Assembly (NCBI RefSeq): GCF_003570725.1
Contig: NZ_QWVS01000002.1
Coordinates: 310,001 to 374,000, forward strand
Direction: 5' to 3'
From: Peribacillus asahii
Lineage (GTDB): Bacteria; Bacillota; Bacilli; Bacillales; DSM-1321
DNA: 64,000 bases
Shown here piece by piece: positions 8,575 through 17,354 of the stretch. The notes under the pieces are model-generated. The model was not told the DNA's origin and made no database searches. It worked only from the letters and a program-made list of their open reading frames with translations. How positions within the stretch are numbered: position 1 is the first letter of the stretch; each line of letters opens with the position of its first letter. A program made the translations under genes and the position numbers.

Positions 8575-8874
8575 ATGCCGACATGTCAGCATTGTTATGC
8601 TAAATGGAGCTGGAGAGAAACATTTTGCAAAATGTTTACATTTAAAAATAAGCTTAAATGCTCCTCCTGCGAAACTTTTCAATATCTATCAAAAAAGTCA
8701 AGAAACCAAATAAGCCTATTGTCCGTCATGCCTTGCTTAAGTTCCATACCGTTATTATCATTCAACTTACCTATTAAAATCATTATATCTTTACAATTCC
8801 TAACAATTGTTTTGGCACTGATTTGGATGCCCTTTTTATATAAACTAAACAATAAGGATGAACCAATGTGGTAA
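8575..8874 (+). CDS. CXXC-20-CXXC family membrane protein
   Basis: 99 residues from the ATG at 8575. A TTG six bases earlier is open but badly spaced from the GAGGAAGG site. Two zinc-knuckle-like pairs, CQHC near residue 4 and CSSC near residue 32, are separated by a WSWRETFCKMFTF segment. This is the layout of the small Bacillus cxxc_20_cxxc family (TIGR04104, from memory). Two hydrophobic helices follow at about residues 45-65 and 70-88. It follows yqkD with a 2-nt gap and ends before a large hairpin. Function unknown. Confidence 0.65.
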   Translation: MPTCQHCYAKWSWRETFCKMFTFKNKLKCSSCETFQYLSKKSRNQISLLSVMPCLSSIPLLSFNLPIKIIISLQFLTIVLALIWMPFLYKLNNKDEPMW

Positions 8875-8894
8875 CTGTATGTTGCCAAAAATAC

Positions 8895-8933
8895 ATAAGG
8901 TTGTCTCAACAATCAACTTTGAGACAACCTTAT
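8895..8933 (-). terminator. Terminator downstream of yqkB
   Basis: Perfect 15-bp arms (8895-8909 and 8919-8933) around a 9-nt loop. On the minus strand a TATTTTT tract follows, so it best fits yqkB. It also lies after the plus-strand CXXC gene. Confidence 0.75.
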
Positions 8934-8942
8934 TCCTGTGAA

Positions 8943-9263
8943 CTATTTTCGATAAAAACTAAGCCGTGGATTTAAAATTTCATTCGGACTTTTGAGCATA
9001 AAACAATTCGCTGATTCTACAAAATCAAATTTCATCATTTCATCTAAATAAATCATTTTCGATTTCTCTACATAAATAGTTGGACCATTCGTATCAATCT
9101 TCTCAAAATCTGCATCCAGCTCCTGAACGAGCCAAAGCACAGTTACTCCATTAACTGCGCAGCCGCAATCATCTGTATCGTATTTTAATAGTAGATACCC
9201 GCTAACTCCATTCATCTTTTCCGTTACTTTCGTTAAAGCTTTCTCTGTCCATTCGATATACAT
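8943..9263 (-). CDS. yqkB: Iron-sulphur biosynthesis (HesB/IscA-fold) family protein, YqkB-like
   Basis: 106 residues. The start MYIEWTEKALTKVTEKM and the DDCGCAVNGV motif are typical of the Bacillus YqkB group, which carries the Fe-S biosynthesis (A-type) fold but has only part of the three-cysteine pattern of true IscA proteins. Whether it carries a cluster is unknown. GGAGG precedes the ATG. It is monocistronic, next to yqkD as in B. subtilis. Confidence 0.8.
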   Translation of the reverse strand: MYIEWTEKALTKVTEKMNGVSGYLLLKYDTDDCGCAVNGVTVLWLVQELDADFEKIDTNGPTIYVEKSKMIYLDEMMKFDFVESANCFMLKSPNEILNPRLSFYRK

Positions 9264-9385
9264 ATAAACCCCTCCTTAACTTGTTCATTATACATAATCC
9301 ATCGTTTTCTGTTGAATCATTCCTCTACTGAATATTTTTCACTTTTCCGCTTAAGCTATTAAAAAAATAGCGGGAGTCTTTATCT

Positions 9386-10482
9386 ATGAAAAAAATTGAT
9401 TCAACCCAGATGTTTTTTGTACTCTCCCTATCCATCGGTCTCTTTAATCATGTGATGATTATACCCATTCTTTTTGATACAGCTGGTCAGGATGCTTGGT
9501 TTTGGTCATTAGTAACATCTGGAATTGGTTGTTTCTTTGCTCTTTTTTTATTATTTATTTTAAGACGAAAGCAACAGAAGCCCCTCCATATATGGCTTGA
9601 AAATAGAATAGGAAAACGATTCGCTAAACTGACGATTTGGCTCATCATTCTTTATCTACTATCAATGATACTCGTCACTATTAAAGATATGGTAGATTGG
9701 GTTGTATCGAGCTTTCTTTTTGAAACACCATTACTTGCAATTGTCCTTCCCTTTGCTATTGTTTGTTTCTTTCTTGCACAGGCAGGGCTTCGTGCTATAT
9801 CGATTAATTCAGCCCTGCTGCTGCCTATTGTCGTTGTATTAGGCATCCTCGTTTCTACTGGAAATATGCCAAAGAAACATTTTCATTTTTTATTTCCATT
9901 GTTTGAACAAGGCTATTTTCATGGAGCAAAAGCGATTATTTATGCCTCTAACGGCTTTTTAGAGCTCCTTTTTCTTGTTATTTTGCAACATCACTTTACA
10001 GATACCAAACGATTTAAAGCGAAAACACTTGTGTATTTAACACTCATGTTAATGATCCTTATATTCGGACCGATTACTGGCGCACTTGCTGAATTTGGTC
10101 CTATTTTATCTAGCGAATTACGCCATCCTTCTTATGAACAATGGCGCTTGTTAAAAATCGGAAAATACATTTCACATACAGATTTTTTCTCTATTTATCA
10201 ATGGCTGGCAGGTGCCTTTATTCGCGTTGTTTTACCTATGTTTATGATTGTCGATTTATTAAATCTTCAAAAACCAGCTGTCAAAAAATCGTTCTTGTTT
10301 TTCTTTCTTTATTAGTCGTAATCATGCCGCTTATTCCGTGGAGCAATATGTCGTTTTACACCTTTATGAAAAACTATTATTTTACAAATACTTCTTATTT
10401 TCTATACGCACTCGCGCTTCTGTTTTTCATTTGTGCCCTATTGAAACCAAAAAGAAAGGCGAAGAAAAATGAAACTGTTTAA
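9386..10482 (+). pseudogene. Spore germinant receptor subunit B (GerAB type), frameshifted
   Basis: The first frame gives 309 residues (9386-10315) of a spore-germination amino-acid permease with about eight hydrophobic helices, starting MKKIDSTQMFFVLSLSIGLF. It then breaks off. The conserved C-terminal helices, IVLVFLSLLVVIMPL to the end, continue in another frame to 10482. The switch maps to A6 at 10283-10288: one extra A restores V-K-K-I-V and a 365-residue protein, the length of B. subtilis GerAB. GerAB subunits bind germinants in the inner spore membrane. There are no other lesions. Decay, an assembly error or slippage are all possible. Confidence 0.85.
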
Positions 10483-11946
10483 AAACGATACTAAAAAATA
10501 TACAGACGATACCTTTCGTAATCAATTTTCTAATAGCCCTGATGTTCACTTTAAAACAATTTTTTCAAAGACAACCAATCATCCAGTCAAAATGTTGGTT
10601 TTCTTTGCTCCTAGTCTCGTCAATATGACAGAATTGAATGACCATATTTTAGAGGATCTTGAAAAAATTATTTATATTGAAGAAGATAAAAATAAACACC
10701 AAGGTGAATCCTTTACAAATACATTAATGGATCTTCGTTCACTATCATTTGATGGCAACTTCGAATCTTTATACCAATTCAATTTTGGTGGAGAAGTACT
10801 TATTTTCATTGAAGAAAAGCAACAACTATATTCAATTGCCATTCCCGAAGTCCCAAATCGTCAGCCAGAAGAATCTGCTTTTGAAGTGTCTGTTCGTGGA
10901 CCACGCGATGGCTTTATTGAAGATGTATCTGTCAATGTTGCCTTAATCAGAAAAGGTTGCGGACTTCCACCCTCACAGTAGAAGAATTCATTGTTGGTAA
11001 ACGTAGTCAAACAAAAGTTGTTCTGCTATATATGAATGATATTATTGAACCTTCTTTAGTGACCACCATTACAACAAAAATAAATGAATTAAATATTGAT
11101 ATTCTAACAAGTAGTCAACAACTGCAAGAGTTAATCTCAGAACATCCATTCACCCTTTTTCCGCTGACAGATTATACAAGTCGTCCTGATTATTGTGTCG
11201 AGTGTTTAAATCAAGGGCGATTCATACTAATTATTGATGGGCAGCCAACAGCTATCGTCGCTCCCACGACATTACTTGTACAAGTAAAAACAGCGGAAGA
11301 CTCGAACCTTCCTTTTTTTTACGTTTCATTTGAGCGAATTTTGCGTATTGGAGGGTTTTTTCTCTCAATATTAATACCTGGATTTTGGGTCGCGCTTTCT
11401 ACCGTTAATATTGAACAAATCCCATTTAGCCTACTCGCCACAATCAGTGTCTCACGTCTTGGTTTACCGCTATCTGCAACTATGGAAATGTTCCTTATGC
11501 TTGCATTATTTGAACTTTTTCACGAATCAGGCGTCCGTCTTCCAAAAGCTGTTGGACAAACGGTTGCTGTTGTTGGAGGATTAATCGTAGGAGATGCAGC
11601 CATTCGTGCAGGCTTAACATCCCCAACAATGCTTGTAGTCGCAGCCACCACTTCAGTTGCTTCATTTACACTTGTTAACCAAGCTTTAACAGGTGCTGTC
11701 ACAGTACTTCGATTTGTGATTCTTATTCTGAGCTCTTTTCTTGGCATATATGGCTTAATTATCGGTTTTATTATGACAACCGCTCTCCTATCAAGCTTAG
11801 AATCATTTGGCATTCCATACATGAATGATTTCTCACCTGCTACTCTAAACAAAATGGTTGTTTCCTTCTTAAAAAAGCCGTGGAAATGGGCGAGTAAAAG
11901 GAACGAATCAACAATCGATCAAACAAGGAAAGGGGGACAAACATGA
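10469..11946 (+). pseudogene. Spore germinant receptor subunit A (GerAA type), frameshifted
   Basis: The first frame (10469-10981) encodes the soluble N-terminal domain through VSVRGPRDGFIEDV and NVALIRK, the GerA-family hallmark. The remainder, LRTSTLTVEEFIVGKRSQTK to the end at 11946, is in the frame one base back and carries the C-terminal membrane helices. One missing A in A4 at 10951-10954 explains the break; restoring it gives the expected R-K-R-L-R and about 492 residues, near the roughly 480 usual for GerAA. The gene overlaps the gerAB-like end by 14 bp. GerAA proteins form the oligomeric ligand-gated channel of germinant receptors. Confidence 0.85.
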
Positions 11947-13113
11947 AAAGGATAATAAAAAAAGGCTTGGTACTCATGATTTGTCTGCTACTCTTATCTG
12001 GTTGCTGGGATCAAAAAAGCATACAAGACATACACTATGTCACAACTTTTGCGGTTGATTATAAAGAAGGAAAGTATATTGTATATGTCCAACTAATTGA
12101 TTTCGCTGGAGTCGCCAAACAAGAAATGAAGCCAACTACTCCTTCAAGATCCTATATAGGTCATAATAGTGGAAAAACGATTACAGAAGCGATTAATAAC
12201 TTATACAAAACAGCACAGCAACGTTTATTTCTTGGACACGTTCATACGTTTATCTTAACAGAAAATGCCTTAAAGCAAGATATTAATGACATTATTGACT
12301 CTGCTTTTCGTAATAACTTTATCCGTTATTCAAGCAATTTTTTTGTTACGAAAAAGCCTATAGATGAGCTCTTTAAGATTACTGGCTTTTTCAATTTATC
12401 TCCTATGTATTCTGAGCTCCATTTTCCTGATGAAGTATATAGAAACCGCTCTTTCATCAGGCCCATTACGATTCAAGAATTTATTGCCCAATATCGAGAA
12501 GCTGCAGCAACAACCATAGTCCCGTCCATTACATGGAATGCAAAAGATTGGAAGGATAACTAAGAAGAAACTAAAAACATTCGTCATTGATGGTGCCTAT
12601 ACCTTATTCTACAATAAATCCAAACCATGGTATTCAGAAGAAGAATTGGCAGGTATTCGCTGGATGACAAAAGATACAACGAGAACGCCTGTTGACATCC
12701 AAACAAAAGATGGATTTGCTTATTTTTCCATGGCACATCCGAAGACGAAGATTACACCCATCATAGAAGGAGATCAAGCAAAATTTATCATTGATTGTTC
12801 TGTATCAGGACATATTCTAGGACTTACATCTCATAAGAGCATAAAGGATCTAGAGCAATCATTAAAAGCTTCGATTGCCCAAGACATCCGAAAAACATTT
12901 GAAGTAGGCTTAAGAAACAACGCTGATCCGCTTAATTTAGGTGAAATACTCTATCGAAAAGAGCTGAGATTTTGGCAAGCTCATCACTTTAATGAGCCAA
13001 ATGATTATTTACATAGAGATGCCCTTCAAGCCATTCATATAGATGTTAAGCTTACCAACACAGGCATATTAAAAGCAAAACCATTTAAAGATAAAGAGAT
13101 TCTCGAAAAATGA
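11943..13113 (+). pseudogene. Spore germinant receptor lipoprotein subunit C (GerAC type), frameshifted
   Basis: An N-terminal lipoprotein signal with lipobox LLSGC (Cys about residue 22) is followed by the GerAC motifs CWDQKSIQDIHYVTTFAVDY and GHVHTFILTENAL. The frame stops at TAA 12561. The rest, KKKLKTFVIDGAYTLF to the end at 13113, is in the next frame. Removing the T at 12561 joins them into about 389 residues, close to the usual 373-400. GGGGG precedes the ATG, which overlaps the gerAA-like end by 4 bp. GerAC subunits are lipid-anchored to the inner spore membrane. Coding outside the break is undamaged. Confidence 0.84.
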
Positions 13114-13131
13114 TTATACTTCTACAAATAG

Positions 13132-13179
13132 AAAAAGAAGCTGGCTCGAAACTACAAATTTTCAAGCCAGCTTCTTTTT
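13132..13179. terminator. Bidirectional terminator after the germinant-receptor operon
   Basis: Perfect 15-bp arms 13132-13146 and 13165-13179, with A5 leading and T5 ending the stem, so it works on both strands. The right arm overlaps the stop codon of the opposing gene stump. Confidence 0.85.
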
Positions 13180-13345
13180 AGTTGATTTTCACTATATTCT
13201 TTCGCATTTTTTCTAATTGCTTCACCGTTGGAGTTAAGTTTGCAAAGAAATAGATTTCGCGTAATCTTCGTGACGGATCACTTTTTTTCAAATAACCTGC
13301 ACTTCCATTATGCAGCATATCGGCTTGTGCAGCTCTTAATGTTAA
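13178..13345 (-). pseudogene. C-terminal stump of an acyl-CoA dehydrogenase-like gene
   Basis: The minus strand stays open for 55 codons ending at TAA 13178-13180, reading RAAQADMLHNGSAGYLKKSD, then SRRLREIYFFANLTPTVKQLEKM. The wording resembles the last helices of acyl-CoA dehydrogenase/DszC-fold flavoproteins as I remember them, including the G-SAGYLK-S--SRRLRE pattern. In-frame stops lie immediately upstream at 13346-13348 and no body of the gene is present. It kept its stop and terminator, so it is probably the remnant of a deletion that joined it to the lipoprotein gene. The family assignment is tentative; the coding-like look is clear. Confidence 0.5.
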
Positions 13346-13354
13346 TTATACAGA

Positions 13355-13873
13355 TTAATACAGAACTTCATTCTTACGCTCATCTACCATAACCGTAAAG
13401 CTTGTGTCTGTATTAGAACGATTCATCATCTCAATGTTATAAACTTTTTCCTTCGCCTCATATAATACATACAGCACCATAAATCGTTGACTCGCAGCTT
13501 CAGTCACATGATTAATCGCTTTCTTGACGGCCTCTTGTTCAGCTATACTTTGGGCGTCGGTCAGCACAAGAAGGAACTTTGCTTTCGTTTTCGCTGGGAA
13601 CGATTCTTTAATTTCTCCTATATACCACGGCTTCACTTTCATTCCGATTTCTAAATCCCCATAGGAGAGCTCTCTGCCCTTCAAATCTTGAATAAGAGTC
13701 TCCTTCGTCATCTTATAATAGGTACTTTTAATTAAAAGCCGTTTGTCATCAAGGTCGGTAATAAACCCTGTGTCCCCTTTTTCAATCCGCTCTTTCTGAG
13801 TATCAGAAGGGTGACAACCGACTAACACAATCATCACAAACAAACATAATAAATTTATCAGCTTTCGCTTCAA
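13355..13873 (-). CDS. Lipoprotein of the DUF3221 type
   Basis: 172 residues. It has an N-terminal signal with lipobox LVGC (Cys near residue 20), so it is predicted to be lipid-anchored outside the membrane. The next segment, GDTGFITDLDDKRLLI, then GMKVKPWYIGEIKESFPAK, resembles the small OB-like DUF3221 domain seen in Bacillus lipoproteins. There the G-V-D--RVLV pattern precedes a W/Y-aromatic G-I-ESYP motif. The C-terminal third has a YNIEMMNRSNTDTSFTVMVD segment. It is a single gene between the gene stump and yqjQ, with a GGAGG site upstream. No function can be given. Confidence 0.6.
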   Translation of the reverse strand: MKRKLINLLCLFVMIVLVGCHPSDTQKERIEKGDTGFITDLDDKRLLIKSTYYKMTKETLIQDLKGRELSYGDLEIGMKVKPWYIGEIKESFPAKTKAKFLLVLTDAQSIAEQEAVKKAINHVTEAASQRFMVLYVLYEAKEKVYNIEMMNRSNTDTSFTVMVDERKNEVLY

Positions 13874-13991
13874 AATGTTGCCTCCTTATTTTTTAAAAAT
13901 ATATGTACCCATTCATCTTCCAAAAGGCAGGATATTGAAACAAACAAACGCTATTAAAAATAAAGTGAAACTTCCATAACATAGCCTTGAA

Positions 13992-14031
13992 CAAAAAAGC
14001 TGTACCAAATTATATCTTTTTAGTACAGCTT
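13992..14031 (-). terminator. Terminator of the yqjP-yqjQ operon
   Basis: Arms AAGCTGTAC (13997-14005) and GTACAGCTT (14023-14031); on the minus strand the stem is followed by six T. Confidence 0.75.
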
Positions 14032-14040
14032 GCTAATATT

Positions 14041-14832
14041 TTATTTCTTGAAAAAAGCTCGTTTCCCTACTAGTTCAGCTGTTGCGGGAAATAAATAATA
14101 CAACTTACTCGCTACATTCATCCAACCCGGTAAATTGATTTCTCGTTTATTGGTCAACATGGATTCAACAATTTTTTGAGCAACCGCTTCCGGCTTTAAC
14201 ATAAATTTTTGAATGTTTTTGACATAGTTACCCGATTCATCGGCCGTTTCAAAAAAGTTTGTCGCAATAGGACCAGGATTCACGGTTGTAACAGAAATCC
14301 CCTCTTCTTTTACTTCCATTCGCAGCGCATTTGAGTAACCTAGTACAGCAAATTTAGTTGCCGAATAGAGCGATGATTTAGGTGTAGCCATTTTACCGGC
14401 CTGGGACGCAATATTAATAATATGCCCTGCTTTCCGACGTTTCATCGAAGAAAGTACGTTATTTGTACAAGCCATTAAACCGAGTACATTGACATCAAAC
14501 ATCGCTTTAGCTTCGTCTATATCGGTTTCAGCAGCTTCCTTAAAAATGCCGTATCCCGCATTATTCACTAAAATATCAACTTCCCCAACCTCGTTCGCAA
14601 TTCGGTCAAAAACGGCTCGCACCTCATCCGAATTTGCTACATCAAGTTCAAATACAAATACAGAAACACCGAACGTATCAATAATTGTCTTGCGCAATGC
14701 TACTAATTTATCTACACTTCTTGCAAGCAGTACAACACTGGCTCCTTGTTTAGCTGCTTGAATTGCAATCTCTTTTCCTAACCCGCCAGAAGCTCCTGTA
14801 ATAGCAACAACTTTTCCTCTCAATCTTGTCAT
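14041..14832 (-). CDS. yqjQ: Short-chain dehydrogenase/reductase, YqjQ-like
   Basis: About 263 residues from the ATG at 14832. It has a classical SDR fold: TGASGGLGKEIA cofactor motif near residue 12, NNAGYG, and catalytic Ser-Tyr-Lys in IASQAGK followed by YSATKFA. The Thr/Ala-rich start MTRLRGKVVAITGA suggests NADP or NAD binding. The open frame extends to a TTG at 14844, but no ribosome-binding site serves it. The ATG lies 4 nt after the yqjP stop, so translation is probably coupled to yqjP. Substrate unknown. Order and pairing with the beta-lactamase-fold gene match B. subtilis yqjP-yqjQ. Confidence 0.88.
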   Translation of the reverse strand: MTRLRGKVVAITGASGGLGKEIAIQAAKQGASVVLLARSVDKLVALRKTIIDTFGVSVFVFELDVANSDEVRAVFDRIANEVGEVDILVNNAGYGIFKEAAETDIDEAKAMFDVNVLGLMACTNNVLSSMKRRKAGHIINIASQAGKMATPKSSLYSATKFAVLGYSNALRMEVKEEGISVTTVNPGPIATNFFETADESGNYVKNIQKFMLKPEAVAQKIVESMLTNKREINLPGWMNVASKLYYLFPATAELVGKRAFFKK

Positions 14833-14836
14833 CTTA

Positions 14837-15799
14837 TTACGCAATAGAGAAAAGTGTTAAACTCGATTGGATTTCACTTTTAATCTCCCCTAAGTCTTCT
14901 AAATAATCTAATTGACCGATCGTCTCCCACATCGTCAAATCAGTTTCTTTGCGGTACACTTTCGGAAATAGACGCTTACAAATTTCAAATCCAGTCAACG
15001 GCTTTTCTTCCAGCATTTTTTTCACCTGCATCGCACGCTCATGCTGACGATTCATACGAGATTGAACCCATTCCTCCACACCTTTAACTTCTTCTCCGTG
15101 CCCTGAATACACTTTCGAAATTGAAAAATTAAGTATTTTCTTTAGCGATTCATTATATTGGAGCAATGGCTTTGGACGTTCTTCACCAGGGGAAAACGGA
15201 GGCTCTATAATCGGATTGGGTGATACTTTAGCAATCACATGGTCGCCGCCAATTAATACGGCATCACTTTCTCGGTACAATGATATATGACTTTGTGCAT
15301 GACCTAACGTCTCAATCGTTTTCCAATTAGGTAAACCCGGTATTTCATCACCTTCTGCTAAAAAAGCAGTAAGCTTTCTTCCATTATAAAATGCTCTCTC
15401 TTTTTTAGAGTAAGTTAGTTTCCCTTTTAACTCTTCTTCAATTCCAAGTAAATCGGCATATTCAAGAAAAAATTGATTACACGTATGTAAAAACTCATCG
15501 CTCCCATCAAGCCAGCGCTGATTATTTTTATGACCATACAAAGGCACATCTTCGGCAAAGAAATCAAGTGCACCAGCATGATCAGGATGATGATGCGTTA
15601 AAACGATTTGTTCAATATCTTCTACTTTCAACTTTAATTCACCTAATTTATAATCGAGTGCTTCTTTTGCCTCCCTCGTTTTAAGGCCTGTATCAATTAA
15701 AGTTAAAGCATCTCCTTTTACAACATATACATTTACGTCACCAACCGCAAACGGTGTTGGCAATGCAATCTTTGCGATATTATTCTCCCAATTCACCAT
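14837..15799 (-). CDS. yqjP: Metallo-beta-lactamase-fold hydrolase, YqjP-like
   Basis: About 320 residues. The dinuclear zinc motif THHHPDHAG (near residue 70), the later GHAQSHISL and GGDHVI, and GHGEEV near the C-terminal third are all intact. A winged-helix-like C-terminal domain typical of this subgroup follows. I chose the ATG at 15799 (MVNWENN) because AAGGTGG lies 8 nt upstream; the longer frame from 15820 has no site. The length then equals that of B. subtilis YqjP. Probably a thioesterase- or glyoxalase II-like hydrolase; substrate unknown. First gene of a two-gene operon with yqjQ. Confidence 0.88.
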   Translation of the reverse strand: MVNWENNIAKIALPTPFAVGDVNVYVVKGDALTLIDTGLKTREAKEALDYKLGELKLKVEDIEQIVLTHHHPDHAGALDFFAEDVPLYGHKNNQRWLDGSDEFLHTCNQFFLEYADLLGIEEELKGKLTYSKKERAFYNGRKLTAFLAEGDEIPGLPNWKTIETLGHAQSHISLYRESDAVLIGGDHVIAKVSPNPIIEPPFSPGEERPKPLLQYNESLKKILNFSISKVYSGHGEEVKGVEEWVQSRMNRQHERAMQVKKMLEEKPLTGFEICKRLFPKVYRKETDLTMWETIGQLDYLEDLGEIKSEIQSSLTLFSIA

Positions 15800-15946
15800 T
15801 ATTTTATCCACCTTAAGCATTATATTGAAAACCTGTTACACAACAGCCTTACACTTATATAATCCATATTTTACATTTTCTCTTGGACGTTGTCATTATT
15901 TTCGCATAATTATGGTTATTTTTTTGTATCGCGCATATATTATATA

Positions 15947-15976
15947 TTGACAGTTTACTTGTTTATCCTGCATAAT
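15947..15976 (+). promoter_or_regulatory. Promoter of the proI T-box leader
   Basis: TTGACA (15947-15952) and CATAAT (15971-15976) with an 18-bp spacer, placed just before the structured T-box leader. Confidence 0.7.
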
Positions 15977-15989
15977 CACAAGTAATTAA

Positions 15990-16242
15990 ATCGTTTGGCT
16001 ATGAGTAAGACCAAGTAAATAGATGACGGTGAATAGAGAGTGAGGCTCCCTTTTGGCTGCAAGGCTTCACCACCCTCTCATGTATTGAACCTACCTTATG
16101 AGCCTTCAGGAAAACCTGACGTATATCCCACGTTAAAGGATCTTAAAGCGCAGCTTTCAGCGAACGTAAAGGAGAAAGCTGAACAAAGGTGGTACCACGG
16201 AAGCAAGATCTTTCGTCCTTTATGGATGAGAGATCTTTTTTT
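15990..16242 (+). promoter_or_regulatory. Proline-specific T-box leader upstream of proI
   Basis: The T-box sequence AAGGTGGTACCACGG is at 16186-16200. Stem I can be drawn from about 16000 to 16100: GTAAG pairs with CTTAT, and AATAGAGAG pairs with the CTCTC and TATT segments. The 3-prime side of the internal loop then holds GAACCTA, with CCU (16090-16092) followed by A, a proline specifier in the expected place. The terminator hairpin follows directly. Uncharged tRNA-Pro would pair with CCU and the T-box and stabilise the antiterminator, so proI is expressed when proline is short. The start of the transcript is inferred from the promoter. Confidence 0.9.
16205..16242 (+). terminator. Regulated terminator of the proline T-box
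   Basis: Arms 16205-16218 and 16224-16237 pair with two wobbles around TTTAT and run into seven T. It is mutually exclusive with the T-box antiterminator. Confidence 0.88.
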
Positions 16243-16325
16243 ATTTGGCTTTGTTACATAATGCGATTTAAACATGGCTACATTCGCTAACAGAGCCTTT
16301 GACTTTAACAAAGGAGCGAAAGAAA

Positions 16326-17171
16326 ATGAAGAAAATAACCTTTATTGGGGCAGGTTCTATGGCTGAGGCTATTATTTCAGGATTAGTAGCCGAACAAGTG
16401 GTAGATCCTAAAAATATTAACGTGACAAACAAATCAAATGAAGCTAGATTAGCATCCTTAAACGAAAAATATGGTGTAACAGGGACACGAAATATACAAG
16501 AGGCTATGAAAGAAGCTGACGTTGTTTTACTAGCTGTAAAACCAAAAGATATGTTAGCTACCATGCAATCCATTCAACCATATATTACAACTGAGATGAT
16601 GCTCGTCTCTGTTGCAGCAGGTGTTCATACCGCAAGCCTTGAAGGAATTGCGGCAAAAGAGGTAGCCATTATTCGCGCGATGCCGAACACGTCTGCAACG
16701 GTCGGGCAATCAGCCACAGCAATTAGTACCAATGCGTACACAACAGCGGAACAACGTCAAACAGCGATTACGCTTTTTGAAACAATCGGCTCTGTCGTCG
16801 TTGTTGAAGAAGAGCAGTTAGACGCTGTAACGGGTCTATCCGGCAGCGGCCCTGCTTACCTATATTACCTTGTTGAAGCAATGGAAAAGTCAGCACAAGA
16901 TCTCGGCCTCGATGCCGGTACTGCTAAACAATTAATCATTCAAACAATGCTAGGTGCTGCCGAAATGCTCAAACATTCCACAAAATCACCAGCTACTTTA
17001 AGAAAAGAAGTAACTTCTCCTGGCGGAACGACCGAAGCAGGATTAAAAGTACTACAAAATTATGAAGTCGATCAAGCTTTTATCGCCTGCATTGAGGAAG
17101 CAACTGCACAATCCAAACGAATGGGGAAACAAATTAGCGACCAGCTTGCACAATATGCTGTTCCTCGCTAA
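16326..17171 (+). CDS. proI: Pyrroline-5-carboxylate reductase
   Basis: 281 residues from the ATG at 16326, which has AAAGGAG 10 nt upstream; the in-frame TTG at 16299 lies before this site and is rejected. It reduces pyrroline-5-carboxylate to L-proline with NADPH. The Rossmann motif FIGAGSMAEAI starts near residue 4. The signature region GLSGSGPAYLYYLVEAM and TSPGGTTEAGLKVL, which form the active site at the dimer interface, is intact. The upstream T-box senses proline, which assigns this copy to anabolic proline synthesis (as B. subtilis ProI/YqjO) rather than osmostress. Confidence 0.96.
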   Translation: MKKITFIGAGSMAEAIISGLVAEQVVDPKNINVTNKSNEARLASLNEKYGVTGTRNIQEAMKEADVVLLAVKPKDMLATMQSIQPYITTEMMLVSVAAGVHTASLEGIAAKEVAIIRAMPNTSATVGQSATAISTNAYTTAEQRQTAITLFETIGSVVVVEEEQLDAVTGLSGSGPAYLYYLVEAMEKSAQDLGLDAGTAKQLIIQTMLGAAEMLKHSTKSPATLRKEVTSPGGTTEAGLKVLQNYEVDQAFIACIEEATAQSKRMGKQISDQLAQYAVPR

Positions 17172-17270
17172 ATTGGCATGATTTTATGTCAATTTAGCGA
17201 GATTCTTAATTATAAAAAGAGCGTGATTAAAAGGGACAGGATATGCCTCTTTTGATTCATGCTCTTTTAC
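17164..17270 (+). terminator. Tandem hairpins downstream of proI
   Basis: Hairpin one (arms 17164-17179 and 17186-17201, one wobble) contains the proI stop codon and lacks a strong T tract. A second imperfect hairpin at about 17216-17262 ends in a T-rich stretch and is the likelier terminator. Confidence 0.6.
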
Positions 17271-17354
17271 TCTTTACAATCAAATGTTTAGCTAATTGGA
17301 TTTTTAGTTGCTATACTAGATTTCATATTTAAGGAAATAGGGAGTGGGATGAAC

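Noticed and set aside
9300-9385. TGAATA upstream of the gerAB-like gene as a sigma-G -35 element
   Set aside because: No CATNNTA-type -10 at 17-18 bp; the nearest match is spaced about 20-21 bp.
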